This document shows positions 5,489 to 14,900 of a stretch of DNA of 31,906 nt, in pieces. Position 1 is the first letter of the stretch; every line of letters starts with the position of its first letter. The DNA comes from a virus. The notes beneath the pieces are model-generated. The model saw only the letters and a program-made list of their open reading frames with translations, was not told the origin of the DNA and did no database searches. The stretch covers positions 1-31,906 of IMG/VR virus record IMGVR_UViG_3300036770_000504, one strand, 5' to 3'. Position numbers and translations under genes: made by a program.

Positions 5489-6037
5489 TTAGAATAACTT
5501 TTTACTAACTCCTAACGTGTGTATTTTAGTCACAGGTTGGAACTGGTATTGGAAGAGATATTTATCGTCCACATAAGAAGCCTTTGCGCCTGGATCTAAC
5601 AGAGAGTTAATTGTTGCGCCCAAATAAAAACCTTTGCTCTTCTTTATTATAGTTTCCGTTTTTGTCTCCGTTATCGTATTAGTTACCACAGGCAATTTAT
5701 AATCGTTAATAGCGGTCATTTTAAGCACTTCACCGAGGACTTCTCCGCTTACCTTAGTACTTCCATACTCAAAAGGAAAAGTGGTCTCAAACAGGCTAAT
5801 TTTAGGCTTAAAATCGATTAGTACCGTATCCCTTAAAACTTGCGTTTTTATCTTTGTTTTAGGGATATAAACCGTATCTGAGGAGGTGATGTATAGAGTA
5901 TCCGTCAATCGCTCAATTTTTGTTTTATAGACGGTTTCAAGTTCCCTTTTTGGGAATAAAAGAAAAGCTAAAATTACTCCAGCGATAAAAGCTATAATTG
6001 CAATTTTGATGCGCTCATCGTCTAGTAACTCTTTCAT
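5489..6037 (-). CDS. Membrane-anchored protein at the end of the lysis module, spanin candidate
   Basis: A 182-residue protein with a basic and acidic N-terminus, one transmembrane helix (residues about 11-29, KIAIIAFIAGVILAFLLF) and a long, Thr/Lys-rich exported part. The residue pattern (TDTLYITSSDTVYIPKT) suggests repeated beta or coiled segments, and the end (GFYLGATINS ... LGVSKKLF) looks beta-rich. It is the last gene of the lysis transcription unit, a usual place for an inner-membrane spanin, but no lipobox partner is visible, so this is inference. The ATG overlaps the TGA of the 50-residue gene (ATGA). Confidence 0.6.
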   Translation of the reverse strand: MKELLDDERIKIAIIAFIAGVILAFLLFPKRELETVYKTKIERLTDTLYITSSDTVYIPKTKIKTQVLRDTVLIDFKPKISLFETTFPFEYGSTKVSGEVLGEVLKMTAINDYKLPVVTNTITETKTETIIKKSKGFYLGATINSLLDPGAKASYVDDKYLFQYQFQPVTKIHTLGVSKKLF

Positions 6038-6186
6038 TGCTTTTTATTTTTACCTCTAAATTGAACGTAACAAATAATCAACCGCTGATCTTGTCTTGGA
6101 AACTCGCTTACCATAACTGCATCGGATACACATCTGCCAATAAAATCGTTTTGGCTCTCTCCAGGTTTTGGTTTAGGTAAAGGCAT
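6034..6186 (-). CDS. Small conserved phage protein (50 aa)
   Basis: A short gene with ATG at 6186-6184 sharing an A with the upstream TAA (TAATG), and TGA overlapping the next ATG (ATGA). The product begins MPLPKPKPGESQNDFIGRCV and contains EFPRQDQRLIICY. This pattern (PKPGES..DFI.RC.....EFP..QR) recurs in small phage proteins and at the N-terminus of some head-maturation proteins, so it is likely genuine. Function is unknown. Confidence 0.7.
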   Translation of the reverse strand: MPLPKPKPGESQNDFIGRCVSDAVMVSEFPRQDQRLIICYVQFRGKNKKQ

Positions 6187-6407
6187 TATTCGTAGATATC
6201 TATATTTTCATCATTTAACAAAATCCGTAATTGATCTCGAGTCTGTTTTATCGCATCGTATTGTCCATCTGGTAACTCCTCAAACTTTAACTTGGCTCGC
6301 ATCCATTGGTCTAACTCCCACAAGACAGAGCGCATTTTTGAGCCATTTGTTGCGTTTGCAAACTCGTAATTATCCTCTGGTAGATTAAACTCTAGTACTG
6401 CTTTCAT
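6186..6407 (-). CDS. Small conserved phage protein (73 aa)
   Basis: A 73-residue acidic protein starting MKAVLEFNLPEDNYEFANAT and containing RSVLWELDQWMRAKLKFEEL. This layout (a beta strand, a NATNG loop, a helix with WELDQW, then an acidic tail) is seen in many small phage proteins of unknown function. The ATG overlaps the stop of the metallophosphoesterase, and the TAA overlaps the next start, so it belongs to the same transcript. No catalytic motif is visible. Confidence 0.7.
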   Translation of the reverse strand: MKAVLEFNLPEDNYEFANATNGSKMRSVLWELDQWMRAKLKFEELPDGQYDAIKQTRDQLRILLNDENIDIYE

Positions 6408-7285
6408 AACGGAAATTTACAACTGTCGATTAATAAGTCAAAACTCTGCTTTCCATCTCCTCGCTCTCTTGTAACATTTAAAGTCAATATACGGCCTCCA
6501 ACTGGTTTAATAGGCGCTGCACGTTCAACATGCCAACCAAATGCTCCATCCTGGTACTCTTCTTTATAAGATCCAGTTATTGCCAGGTGAATTTGCTTAT
6601 GTATATATTCGTAAAATCTCCTTCCTGGATTGTATTGCATTGTCTCTCTCACATCGTTACGGCTTGCGTTTTCGTGTATATGGCCCATGATAAACACATC
6701 CATGTTTTCGTACATTTCCAGCGCTCTAGTCAAATTAATCGCTCCCTTGGTTACAATACCTCCACCTCCAGAGCCGTGAAAATATTTAATATTCTTACTC
6801 AAAATAGTATTTTCAAAAAAGTGATATTTAACAAGCAACCAACCTCCATAACCTCCAGTATAAACGCTGGTTTTGTTTGTGTAGTTGAGCAAGTCGACAA
6901 AACGTTGGAGAGGATCTGTTTCTAGATTTTTTATAATTGCAGTCTCGTGATTTCCGTAACCTATAACAGTTAATAAATGCGAATACGGACTAAACCAATC
7001 TACTGCATCCTCGATTACTGCATCGATGTAATTGGCTTTATTATGCTCCGGTAAGATGTCCTTTTTGTTCCGCCGTGGATCGTATTTACCTTGCATTAAA
7101 CAAAAGAAATCCCCATTTATAAAAATAGGAATCTCATTATCTTTACAATAATCTAAATGTGACTTTAGCATTTTCCTATCGCATTTTGGGTTATCCCAAT
7201 GCAAATCCGATAGTAAGGCTAATCTATTTTCGTTTCTAGTTAAAACGATAGAATGCACATTTCTGGCAATTTTGGTTAATTCCAT
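6404..7285 (-). CDS. Calcineurin-like metallophosphoesterase
   Basis: A 293-residue protein with the full metal-binding signature of the family: DLH (Asp27-His29), GD (58-59), GNHE (111-114), His170 in FHGSGGG, and GHIH (201-204). Such enzymes cleave phosphomono- or diesters using two metal ions. Phage members resemble nucleases or phosphatases of the MPE superfamily. Its position in a lysis-end accessory block, next to a homing endonuclease, gives no direct clue to the substrate. The C-terminal 90 residues may be specific to this group. The ATG at 7285 follows ATACCTTAA. Confidence 0.85.
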   Translation of the reverse strand: MELTKIARNVHSIVLTRNENRLALLSDLHWDNPKCDRKMLKSHLDYCKDNEIPIFINGDFFCLMQGKYDPRRNKKDILPEHNKANYIDAVIEDAVDWFSPYSHLLTVIGYGNHETAIIKNLETDPLQRFVDLLNYTNKTSVYTGGYGGWLLVKYHFFENTILSKNIKYFHGSGGGGIVTKGAINLTRALEMYENMDVFIMGHIHENASRNDVRETMQYNPGRRFYEYIHKQIHLAITGSYKEEYQDGAFGWHVERAAPIKPVGGRILTLNVTRERGDGKQSFDLLIDSCKFPL

Positions 7286-7296
7286 TTAAGGTATGT

Positions 7297-7947
7297 TTAT
7301 GTAACTACTTTATCTTTTAACCAGATAAATCCTCCAGATGTCTTTTGACGACCTTTTAAACAATCTGTTATTGATGTTCTATTTAAATTATAAAAATCAA
7401 TAGCGTATTTTGCACAATCCCATTCTTTTAAAAATACTCCATCAATAGAATACTGGTATACTTTAAATGCTTTACCATTTTTATGACCTTTACTTTCTAG
7501 CCAAAAACCAGTTTTATTTTTCTTATGAATTAAAGACATTTTTAATCTAGTTTCCTCAGAAACTTTTCTTCCTTTTGCCTTTATGCCAATTTTATTTTTG
7601 GTTTCTTGTGTAAGTATATGTCCTTTTAAAGATTGCTTTCTTTTTTCATTTACCTCATGACTTAGATATCCTCCATTTCCACCATTTGCAATATTACATA
7701 AGCTACCATTTTGCGTATTTTTTTTATACAAATTGATAAACTCAATTTCTTTTTCACAAGCTTCTTTCCAAGAAATATCTTGAAGCATTATTTCTACTCT
7801 ATATTCGGTAAAATTTACAATGTTATTCCAATAGACATTTCTGTTTTTACTAGAGTAAGCTCTTTCAAAATCAGATTCACTTTTGCCAATGCCAATATAA
7901 AAAGGCTCATTTTTATCAAGTCTAATATGTCTATAAACGTAAGCCAT
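7297..7947 (-). CDS. GIY-YIG homing endonuclease with NUMOD-type DNA-binding repeats
   Basis: A 216-residue protein. Residues 1-85 form a divergent GIY-YIG nuclease (MAYVYRH ... PFYIGIGK, an Arg-bearing RAYSSKNR segment, and the metal-site Glu in CEKEIEFINLYKK). Residues 95-150 carry two NUMOD3-like segments (LTQETKNKIGIKAKGRKVS). Residues 155-216 resemble NUMOD1/IENR1 (VYQYSIDGVFLKEW, then SGGFIWLK). It is very A+T-rich. It sits between the endolysin and metallophosphoesterase as a free-standing gene, with TAATG overlap to the endolysin stop. It is probably a mobile gene, not a phage structural need. Confidence 0.85.
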   Translation of the reverse strand: MAYVYRHIRLDKNEPFYIGIGKSESDFERAYSSKNRNVYWNNIVNFTEYRVEIMLQDISWKEACEKEIEFINLYKKNTQNGSLCNIANGGNGGYLSHEVNEKRKQSLKGHILTQETKNKIGIKAKGRKVSEETRLKMSLIHKKNKTGFWLESKGHKNGKAFKVYQYSIDGVFLKEWDCAKYAIDFYNLNRTSITDCLKGRQKTSGGFIWLKDKVVT

Positions 7948-8429
7948 TATTTTAAATCTGCATCGGATTTATATGCAATGTACTTAGTTACTCCAGAAAT
8001 TCTTTTAGCTACTAAAATTTGTTTTCTGTTTTTGTCTTTGGAATAGCTAACATGAACCCATTCCGGGTTACTATTTTTTGGAAATTCGGCAATTAATTGA
8101 TCAAAATCCAGCTTATTTTTTATGAAATCGAATACCATGCGATTAGTAACCTCGCCGTTGCTTCCATCCATGTCGATGTCAATCGCTTGACCAGTACAAT
8201 GCTGAGAAGATGAGCTGCCCTTAATAAAAGCATTTAGCTCCTTGGATCTGTATCCTGAGCTTATAAATATTGGAGTTTTAAAATGCTCTCGGATTGGCTC
8301 GAATACTTTTTCCGCTAACAACTTAAAATTCTCTAAATGCTCGGCGGTTGGCGTGTTGTCAATTCCATGACGCTTGGCCGTATCGCTTCTGGTAATTTCT
8401 GCAAGATTAAGGTTAGGACTTATCTTCAT
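7947..8429 (-). CDS. Peptidase M15-family endolysin
   Basis: A 160-residue protein with the M15 zinc-site motifs: SSSSQHCTGQAIDID (His77, Asp84) and EWVHVS (His126), plus FISSGYRSKELN near residue 56. M15 enzymes cut peptide bonds in peptidoglycan stems (carboxypeptidase or L-Ala-D-Glu type). It has no signal peptide, so export would need the holin. It overlaps the upstream holin candidate by 17 bp. It is single-domain with no separate wall-binding module, consistent with a Gram-negative host. Confidence 0.85.
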   Translation of the reverse strand: MKISPNLNLAEITRSDTAKRHGIDNTPTAEHLENFKLLAEKVFEPIREHFKTPIFISSGYRSKELNAFIKGSSSSQHCTGQAIDIDMDGSNGEVTNRMVFDFIKNKLDFDQLIAEFPKNSNPEWVHVSYSKDKNRKQILVAKRISGVTKYIAYKSDADLK

Positions 8430-8637
8430 TGTTTGGCTTTTTAAATATCTTTTCAGCTGCGGTTATTCCTAAAGCTGCGGCGGATAATGCAGCAACGGAA
8501 TAGATTAACGGCTCATTTTGATTTCTTATAAGAGTATAAGACAAAGTAATTGCGCTGATAACTCCAACAAGGCGTTTGCTAGATGCTTCGCCGTTTTCGC
8601 TTAAAAATCCTTTTGACCAGCTAAAAAATCGTCTCAT
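8413..8637 (-). CDS. Holin candidate with two membrane segments
   Basis: A 74-residue protein with a basic N-terminus (MRRFFSWSKGF), a hydrophobic segment around residues 24-40 (GVISAITLSYTL) and a second around 46-64 (SVAALSAAALGITAA), then a charged tail (KKPNNEDKS). Size, two helices and location just before the endolysin match class II holins. The ATG overlaps the TGA of the 41-residue basic gene (ATGA), and its end overlaps the endolysin start by 17 bp. Holin identity is inferred from topology and context. Confidence 0.7.
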   Translation of the reverse strand: MRRFFSWSKGFLSENGEASSKRLVGVISAITLSYTLIRNQNEPLIYSVAALSAAALGITAAEKIFKKPNNEDKS

Positions 8638-8759
8638 CGTCCTTGCCCTTTATAGGTTTTAGGTTTTTGCTCACTCTTAGAGTAGGCTTTTTTGGCTTTT
8701 CCGTTTCTACGTTTGCCAAAAGATGTAGGCTTTAGATTTGAGTTACTGCCCTTTTTCAT
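8634..8759 (-). CDS. 41-residue basic protein in the lysis module
   Basis: A short gene between the two holin candidates: ATG at 8759, ending at TGA 8636-8634, which overlaps the next ATG. The product (MKKGSNSNLKPTSFGKRRNG, then KAKKAYSKSEQKPK) is very rich in Lys, Ser and Asn, with no hydrophobic segment. It overlaps the end of the upstream gene by 17 bp. Function is unknown; a nucleic-acid-binding or antiholin-like role cannot be tested here. Confidence 0.5.
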   Translation of the reverse strand: MKKGSNSNLKPTSFGKRRNGKAKKAYSKSEQKPKTYKGQGR

Positions 8760-8946
8760 TTTTGCGATGCTCAAATAAAGCTTTCTCGTTTTTAATCTTG
8801 AATACTAGCCAGACGATAGAAAGGCAAGAAATAATTACCGTTAGGAAAATATTTATGTTCATCAAATCCAGACTCTGAAACACGTTTGCAATGATTGCCG
8901 CAACTGTGGAGGGTAAGCCTATTTCGTCTTTTTGGAAAATATTCAT
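8743..8946 (-). CDS. Small single-span membrane protein, holin or antiholin candidate
   Basis: A 67-residue protein. I use the ATG at 8946 (MNIFQKDEIGLPSTVAAIIA) because the longer frame to 8973 starts with a non-ATG codon inside the promoter-like element. One strong transmembrane helix lies around residues 34-50 (IFLTVIISCLSIVWLVF), and a weaker hydrophobic stretch precedes it. The C-terminus is charged (HRKNEKGQ). It is the first gene after the terminator at 9002, with a TATTTTTG box about 25 bp upstream, so it opens the lysis unit. Confidence 0.55.
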   Translation of the reverse strand: MNIFQKDEIGLPSTVAAIIANVFQSLDLMNINIFLTVIISCLSIVWLVFKIKNEKALFEHRKNEKGQ

Positions 8947-8970
8947 TTCATTTAATCGCTTTTCGTTTAC

Positions 8971-8978
8971 CAAAAATA
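8971..8978 (-). promoter_or_regulatory. -7 box before the lysis unit
   Basis: Minus strand TATTTTTG (8978-8971) fits TAnnTTTG and is followed by GTAAACGAAAAGC, close to the leader TTAAAACGAATAAGC shared by the boxes at 17864 and 26217. It lies between the terminator at 9002 and the lysis genes. No clear TTG is seen at -33, because the upstream sequence is the terminator U-tract. Confidence 0.5.
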
Positions 8979-8991
8979 AGGCATTTATTAG

Positions 8992-9019
8992 GAAATAAAA
9001 AAGGGCTATTTCTAGCCCT
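8992..9019 (-). terminator. Intrinsic terminator at the end of the tail operon
   Basis: The minus strand has AGGGCTA, GAAA loop, TAGCCCT (9019-9002): a perfect 7-bp stem with a GNRA-type tetraloop, then TTTTTTATTT. It lies 20 bp past the stop of the last tail-side gene (9039). Confidence 0.85.
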
Positions 9020-9038
9020 CTAAATTGTTGGTGGTGGT

Positions 9039-9185
9039 TTACTCTTTTTCTTCGCTAGGCGCTGGATTCTGCTCTTGAATTTGTTGCGCCAAGAATTGTA
9101 TAAAACTCATTCCGTACTTTGTAGGCAATTCGTTTGCCCATTGCTCCAGCATTTTAATTTGCTCCTCTGTTAAAGTGATTTTCAT
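9039..9185 (-). CDS. Hypothetical 48-residue protein after the tail fibre
   Basis: A short gene with ATG (9185-9183) overlapping the upstream TGA (ATGA), ending just before the terminator at 9002. The product begins MKITLTEEQIKMLEQWANEL and ends NPAPSEEKE. It is amphipathic and helical, with an acidic tail. It could be a fibre-associated accessory or chaperone-like peptide, but I recognise no family. Confidence 0.6.
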   Translation of the reverse strand: MKITLTEEQIKMLEQWANELPTKYGMSFIQFLAQQIQEQNPAPSEEKE

Positions 9186-9463
9186 AAAAGTGTTAGATTT
9201 AATTTGGTTGCAATATAGGAATATGCTTCATTATTATCTCCGTTCCAAAGCAAGTAGTTTTCGCCGTCCATTGTTACGTTACCCTCGGCAAGTGTTTGGC
9301 CAATAACTAGAGGCATTGATTCCGTACCTTCACCGCTTGAGCAAAGTTGATAATAAAACGAGCAAGCCGTTGCCAAGTTGTCGTTGATAATAATTGCGTT
9401 TAGCAAATTAGCCTCTTGGCTTTCGCCGTTTTTCCAGATTCTGATTGGTTGAATTGGTTTCAT
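9182..9463 (-). CDS. Hypothetical protein downstream of the tail fibre (93 aa)
   Basis: A 93-residue protein starting MKPIQPIRIWKNGESQEANL, rich in Asn, Thr and Leu and probably beta-rich, with no membrane segment. Small proteins of this sort often follow fibre genes in Bacteroidetes phages and may decorate the tail tip or help fibre assembly; that is inference. The stop overlaps the start of the next small gene (ATGA). Confidence 0.6.
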   Translation of the reverse strand: MKPIQPIRIWKNGESQEANLLNAIIINDNLATACSFYYQLCSSGEGTESMPLVIGQTLAEGNVTMDGENYLLWNGDNNEAYSYIATKLNLTLL

Positions 9464-9490
9464 ATTTTTAGTTTTTAAGTGAATCTATTT

Positions 9491-11932
9491 TTATCCTATT
9501 TTTACTGCTATCCAAGCACGACCATCTTCCATAATTTTCCAAACCTTACCAACTGAAATTTGATATTGTTCAAATGTTGGGTTTGTAATTGCTTGACCGC
9601 TTATTTTGCCTTTATTATTTATTGGTATTATATAATCACCAACTTTTGCATTTAAAACATTACAAGGTATTTGACCACTAAACGCAATTCTGTCAACTTT
9701 TTGTCTTGCTTCTTCTCTTTGCACTTTGAATTCTTCATAAGCAATATCAAATTCTTCTTTAGTTTTAAAATCATTTTGCATTGGCAGTTCAAAATTAAAC
9801 CATGTATCACCACCTACATAAGAAGGGTCTGTTGATTTTACTACAAATGAAATTGAATCTGCAAATATATTTGTTAATTGTCCATTTATATTAACTCCAA
9901 CAATATCGCCTTTTTCAATATTATCATAAATTGCTTTTAACATATATTCCGCATAATCAGCACCACTTGCGTTAATAGTACCTGCGGCATTAATTGAACG
10001 ACTTGTGGTTCCGTTTCGTCTTACCCAAAAATTAGCGTCAGCCGTATTCATTGTGCTATTAATTCCTGAAAAGAAATAATGACTTACTGTACCACTTAAA
10101 GCACTACATAATAATAATGGTTCTGTATCTGTACTTCCTGATGCTCTAACTGCTAATTTATAACCTGAGTCAGTATCTCTACCAATAGCAACATTTCCAT
10201 TTGAAAAAATGCGCATTCGTTCGGTACCATTATTTTCAAAAACTGTTGCGTTTGCACTTGCATTAACAATAAAAAAATCGTCTGAAGTAACTCTAATAAA
10301 TTGAGAACCTAAATCCAATTTTCTAGCGCTATTTGATTGCCCAACTGATATGCCAGTAGATGTGCCTGCGGTTATAAATCTAGCTAATCCGCTAGCGGTT
10401 GAACTGCCTACGCCGCTAGTAGAAATAACATCCAAACTCTGTGATGTCAATGCCCCACTAAACCGCCCAGTTCCGTTAACGTCTAGCTTAAATCCAGCGT
10501 CTGTGGTTGGTCCTATTGCTAGATTTCCGCTAGAGAATAGACTCATTGCTTGGGTAAAGCTTATTGCATTACCAGCCGTTCCACTTATTGAATTTCTCCA
10601 AACGTGATTACCATTATTTTGGTAATAATTTGTTGCTACTCCATTTGCAATATACTTCCAACTTGTATCATAAAAAGCATTAACTGAAATTGCAATTAAA
10701 TCCGCTTCTGCTGAAATAGATGCCTGATTTAAAATTTGTATTGCTTTAAATGCACTTACCCAAGCACTAGGTGTAACTCCTAAGCCAAGGTTTCCGCTAG
10801 AATCGTTAATTAAATTACTATTCCCAACAGTTGTACTTCCAGTAAACTTAGGCAAATAATTAGTTGTCCCTGTTCCAGTCACTGGGTTAGTCAAAGCGTT
10901 TTGTTTGCCGTTAAAGGTTGTCCAATCGGTACTCGATAACAAGCCATTTTGAGAGCCGCTAGCCGTAGCAATTGCTAAGGTTATAGTTCCGCTTGTTGTT
11001 ATCGGAGTTGAGCCAATAGTAACTCCGCTAGTAGCTGAGGATAAGCCGACAGAGGTAACCGTTCCAGTTCCGTAAGTCGTAGAATCTAACGAACCATCTC
11101 CTTTAACAAACTGAGCAGATGTTCCGCCAAGAACTTGAGACAAACTCTTATTCTCCCATAAGCTTGTACCGCTTTGGTATTGCAGCAAGTTTTTATCTGC
11201 AACGCTTACAATTTTAACCCCTTCGTCTTTATTTATATTGCTGCCTAAAGTAGGTCGAACAAAGATAGTTCCAACCGTTGCCGACTTAGTAACCACCGCA
11301 GCCACTTGCACAATATTATTTGGTGCAACTGGAATCGCAGTCTGATAACCTCCAGCAACCGTAGTCGAAGCGTAAAGAATATCTCCCTCGTTAAATGCGT
11401 TTGTATTTATTCCTCTAACACGACCAAAGTATAAAACCTTTCCATCTTCTCCGTTTAGTATTTCCTCCGCAGTAACTCCCATGAATCGGCTAGACGGCAC
11501 AGAACCATCCGCAATAAATGGCGCAATTAAAAGCCTTCCAGAGGCTCCAACTGTTCCGTTAAATCTAACCGCTACACCTTTGGCAATCGTGCTGCCAGTT
11601 TGATTTTTGACTGGATAAAACAAATCCTCGCCAATCTTCATCGTGTAGCCGTTCAATACAATGTCGACCGTCTCATCGTCCGCATCCCAGAAAATAGTAC
11701 CTTGATCCGTAGGAGTATTTGTCGGCGTAGTATCTAACGTAATAAATCCAGCCTCAACTCCATATTCTCCAAGCTCTACATTTGCAGTCGCTCCAGAATA
11801 AGGCACATAATTGTTTGTACCTGGAGGATTTACAGGATCTTGTCCCTCAGAAACAATAAAGCCTGGAGATGATGGTTTACTACCATCTCTTACAACGCTT
11901 GCTCTAAATTTGTTAATATTTACGTCTGCCAT
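9491..11932 (-). CDS. Tail fibre with a C-terminal G2-peptidase-like region
   Basis: An 813-residue fibre-like protein. After a short N-terminal part (about residues 1-60, likely attachment) come beta-rich segments typical of fibre shafts, e.g. GSGTTNYLPKF-type and GNLAIGPTTDAGFKLDVNGT (repeated as GNVAIGRDTDSGYKLAVRAS). The C-terminus begins near SGADYAEYM and has FVVKSTDPSYVGGDTWF, which resembles the Peptidase_G2 autocleavage domain of phage neck appendages; the catalytic residues were not verified. It is probably a receptor-binding fibre. The gene begins 1 bp after the stop of the large tail protein. The C-terminal third looks more A+T-rich than its neighbours, which suggests module exchange. 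Confidence 0.75.
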   Translation of the reverse strand: MADVNINKFRASVVRDGSKPSSPGFIVSEGQDPVNPPGTNNYVPYSGATANVELGEYGVEAGFITLDTTPTNTPTDQGTIFWDADDETVDIVLNGYTMKIGEDLFYPVKNQTGSTIAKGVAVRFNGTVGASGRLLIAPFIADGSVPSSRFMGVTAEEILNGEDGKVLYFGRVRGINTNAFNEGDILYASTTVAGGYQTAIPVAPNNIVQVAAVVTKSATVGTIFVRPTLGSNINKDEGVKIVSVADKNLLQYQSGTSLWENKSLSQVLGGTSAQFVKGDGSLDSTTYGTGTVTSVGLSSATSGVTIGSTPITTSGTITLAIATASGSQNGLLSSTDWTTFNGKQNALTNPVTGTGTTNYLPKFTGSTTVGNSNLINDSSGNLGLGVTPSAWVSAFKAIQILNQASISAEADLIAISVNAFYDTSWKYIANGVATNYYQNNGNHVWRNSISGTAGNAISFTQAMSLFSSGNLAIGPTTDAGFKLDVNGTGRFSGALTSQSLDVISTSGVGSSTASGLARFITAGTSTGISVGQSNSARKLDLGSQFIRVTSDDFFIVNASANATVFENNGTERMRIFSNGNVAIGRDTDSGYKLAVRASGSTDTEPLLLCSALSGTVSHYFFSGINSTMNTADANFWVRRNGTTSRSINAAGTINASGADYAEYMLKAIYDNIEKGDIVGVNINGQLTNIFADSISFVVKSTDPSYVGGDTWFNFELPMQNDFKTKEEFDIAYEEFKVQREEARQKVDRIAFSGQIPCNVLNAKVGDYIIPINNKGKISGQAITNPTFEQYQISVGKVWKIMEDGRAWIAVKIG

Positions 11933-14900
11933 TTATGTCGTTGGTTCAATTCCTAAATCGTAAAGCTCAATCTGTGCCGTTCCCGTTCTGCAATTTAGCT
12001 GATAACTTACCAATGCCCAATATCGTCCGTTAAACAAAAACGATCTCCACGGCTCAATCTCTCGGCGCTCTAAAGTTGCTAAAACTCTGTAATTCGTTCT
12101 GCCTTTTAAGTTAGCCAACTCTTGCACAATTATATCCAACAAAGGTAAAGCTTCTACTCCATCTCTGCTCCACTCTTCAGTAACTGGATTGCCAGCGATA
12201 AGCAACTGCATAGCCGAGGCTGAATTACTTGTAATTGCATCTCCAATGTAGGTATTATAATCTGGATGTACGTTGGCATAAGGAGAGCCAGTAACCGCTT
12301 TTACTCCTAATTTAGCAAGAGAAAGTCCAGCAGTTTTTTCAACCTTTAATGAAAGGTTATCGTATCGGATAACGTATCTGTTTGCCGTTCCTCCGTTGCA
12401 AATCAGCTGATAAAGTCTAATCTCCACATCGCCATCGACTGGCACAAGTACGTTATTAATGGCAATGCTATTCCAAACGCTGCCAGTAGTTACCGCAAAC
12501 TGCATTACTGTAACTGTAGGAGTCCAAGCAAAAGTCGTAGAGGTATCTCTAAATAAATATTGGTTTCCAACCTTTAGCATTATTCCAACCGCATGAGTTC
12601 CAGCACCTGGAGAAACTGGATAAGCCGAGCCAACTCTCTCAACCATGTACTCAAAGGTCATAGAAATAGTGTTAGCATTTTCTTGAGCGATTGTAATGGC
12701 TCCTCCAGTACTATTCGTATTAGCAAAAATATAGCTGATATTTGGGTCACTTGCTCCAGCGGTTGTTGTCGTTGTCCAAATCTGGCAATATTCTCCGCTA
12801 GAATCTGAAACGTACTGCACAAGAGCCGTATTACCACTTGGAACGCTGCTAGGTTGCAAACTAGGAATTGCCATGTGATATCCCCAAAGCAAAAGCTGGT
12901 AAGTATTTGGATAAGGAGATGCAACGCTATTTAAATTCCATTCAGTACTTAGAAACTTGGCATCAAAAACTCCGCCTTGAGAGTCTCTATCTAATACTCC
13001 TAGATTTAGGAAAGCATTAAATTCTGTAAATACTCTTCTAGCCGTCTCCTCTGGTCGGTTAATGTCTGCATTTATGTCGTCTCCATTTACAATGGTTTCG
13101 CTCAATAAAAGAGACTGATTAGGATCAAAGGTAAAAGCCTGGTAAGTTAATTGGTTGTACTCGTTTAGGCGGATAACGTAAAACGTATCTTTCCACAAGA
13201 AAACTCTAGCTAAGAAAGGATTTACCATTCGCTCAATTGTTTCCTTTAAATACAACTGCTCATTCTCAATTCTTACACCGTTGGTAAACTTAGCGGTTTC
13301 TCCATCAGTATAAATAGCGTTTAAAGGGACATTAAATTGTCTGAATGGAGTAATAGTATCGTCCATCCTTGTCTCGTGGATGTTAACACCTACAAAAGTG
13401 TTTCTCTTGTCCACAAAGCTCTGATTTAAAGCTCCAACAACTGCGGATAAAGCTTCAGTTCGTGGATCTGGCCAGGTTGCAAAATCTGATCTAATTGAGT
13501 CCAATCCTTTTAAGCCATCAATTGCGGTAAATTCAAATAGTTTGTTTCCGCTAGAATATGGACTAGTAATAAAATCAGGAGCAATAAATCCAGTAAAGAA
13601 AGGTTGCAAACCTTCAAATTGTAAATAATTTATTCTACTTGTGCCAGTTGTTGCACCAATGACAAATGTATTTTTACCAAATGTAATGCTTTCAAAGGTT
13701 GCTACTGAAGCCGCTGGTATTGCAGTCCAATTTATAGCGTTTGTAGAGTATGCAATTCGATTAGTTCCAGAATCTGTAACTGCAACGAAATATCCATTTC
13801 CGTAAGTAATATCTTGTGGAGAAAATGGTATTGTAACACTTGTCCAAGTCAACCCATCAACTGAATACCTAGATCCAGTTGTAAATTTTCCATCTGCAAA
13901 ATGTATTGTTGTAGATGTAAATAATGTAGATTGTTCATCCCAGTTTAAACCATCATAAGATGTAAAAGTAGTACCTCCTGGAGATGAACTACAAACCGCA
14001 ACCCAAATCCCATTACCATAAGCTACTCCAGTAAATTGAGGAGTTATTGAAGTCGTTCTCGATGTCCATGTAATGCCATCTGGAGAGGTCATTATACGAT
14101 TAGTTCCAGCTCTTGCAACTGCAACAAATAATCCGTTGCCAAATGATATATCTTGAAACCACATTGCCTCACTAGGAGTTCTTGCAGTCCAAGTAATACC
14201 ATTCGTAGAAGTACGAATAAATGATGTTGGAACTCCAGAAACGGTTGCATATCCAACCGCAACAAATATTCCATTACCAAAAGCTACATATTCAACTGAA
14301 TAACTGCCAGCCGATGTCCAAGTAATTCCATCAGATGAATATTGAACAGTAGAAAATGTACCAACAAATACATTATTTCCAAATGCTAACCCTCTAAAAG
14401 AAGAAGTTGGAGTCGCTGCTTGCCAATCTGTAATATCATTTGCTCCAATCTGAGATAAAACTACTTTCCAAGTACGGTTACCTCCAACTAGAAACTCGTT
14501 GAAATCTCCAGTCTCTCCAGCGATTGTAAAATCCACGGAGGAGCCTATTATTGTCTCTATAGGATCGTTTCCAGTATTGCCCCAGTTGTAAGTTATGTCG
14601 TTAATTTGGAGAGGCGTAACGGCTCCAGAATAGCCTTGTTTTTGTATCTGCAAATCCCAAGCATTACCGCCGTAATTCGTAGCATACCCCCCCTGGTATT
14701 TCAATCCGTAATCGTTTACTGGTACGTTTTGACCAGTCAATACAACATACATTTTTGTATCTTCAGCTGGCATCGTAAAACTAAACGAAAGCGAAGAGGA
14801 TAAGAAAGTATTGCCTGGATTGGTGTACCACAATGCAGTATGAAATCCAGAGCCTGGAGCAACTGCAATTGTAAGCGTAGCACCTTCAGTATAAAACTCA

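Noticed and set aside
12658-12924. 88-residue minus-strand reading frame
   Set aside because: It overlaps the large tail protein in another frame with no motif and no coupling.
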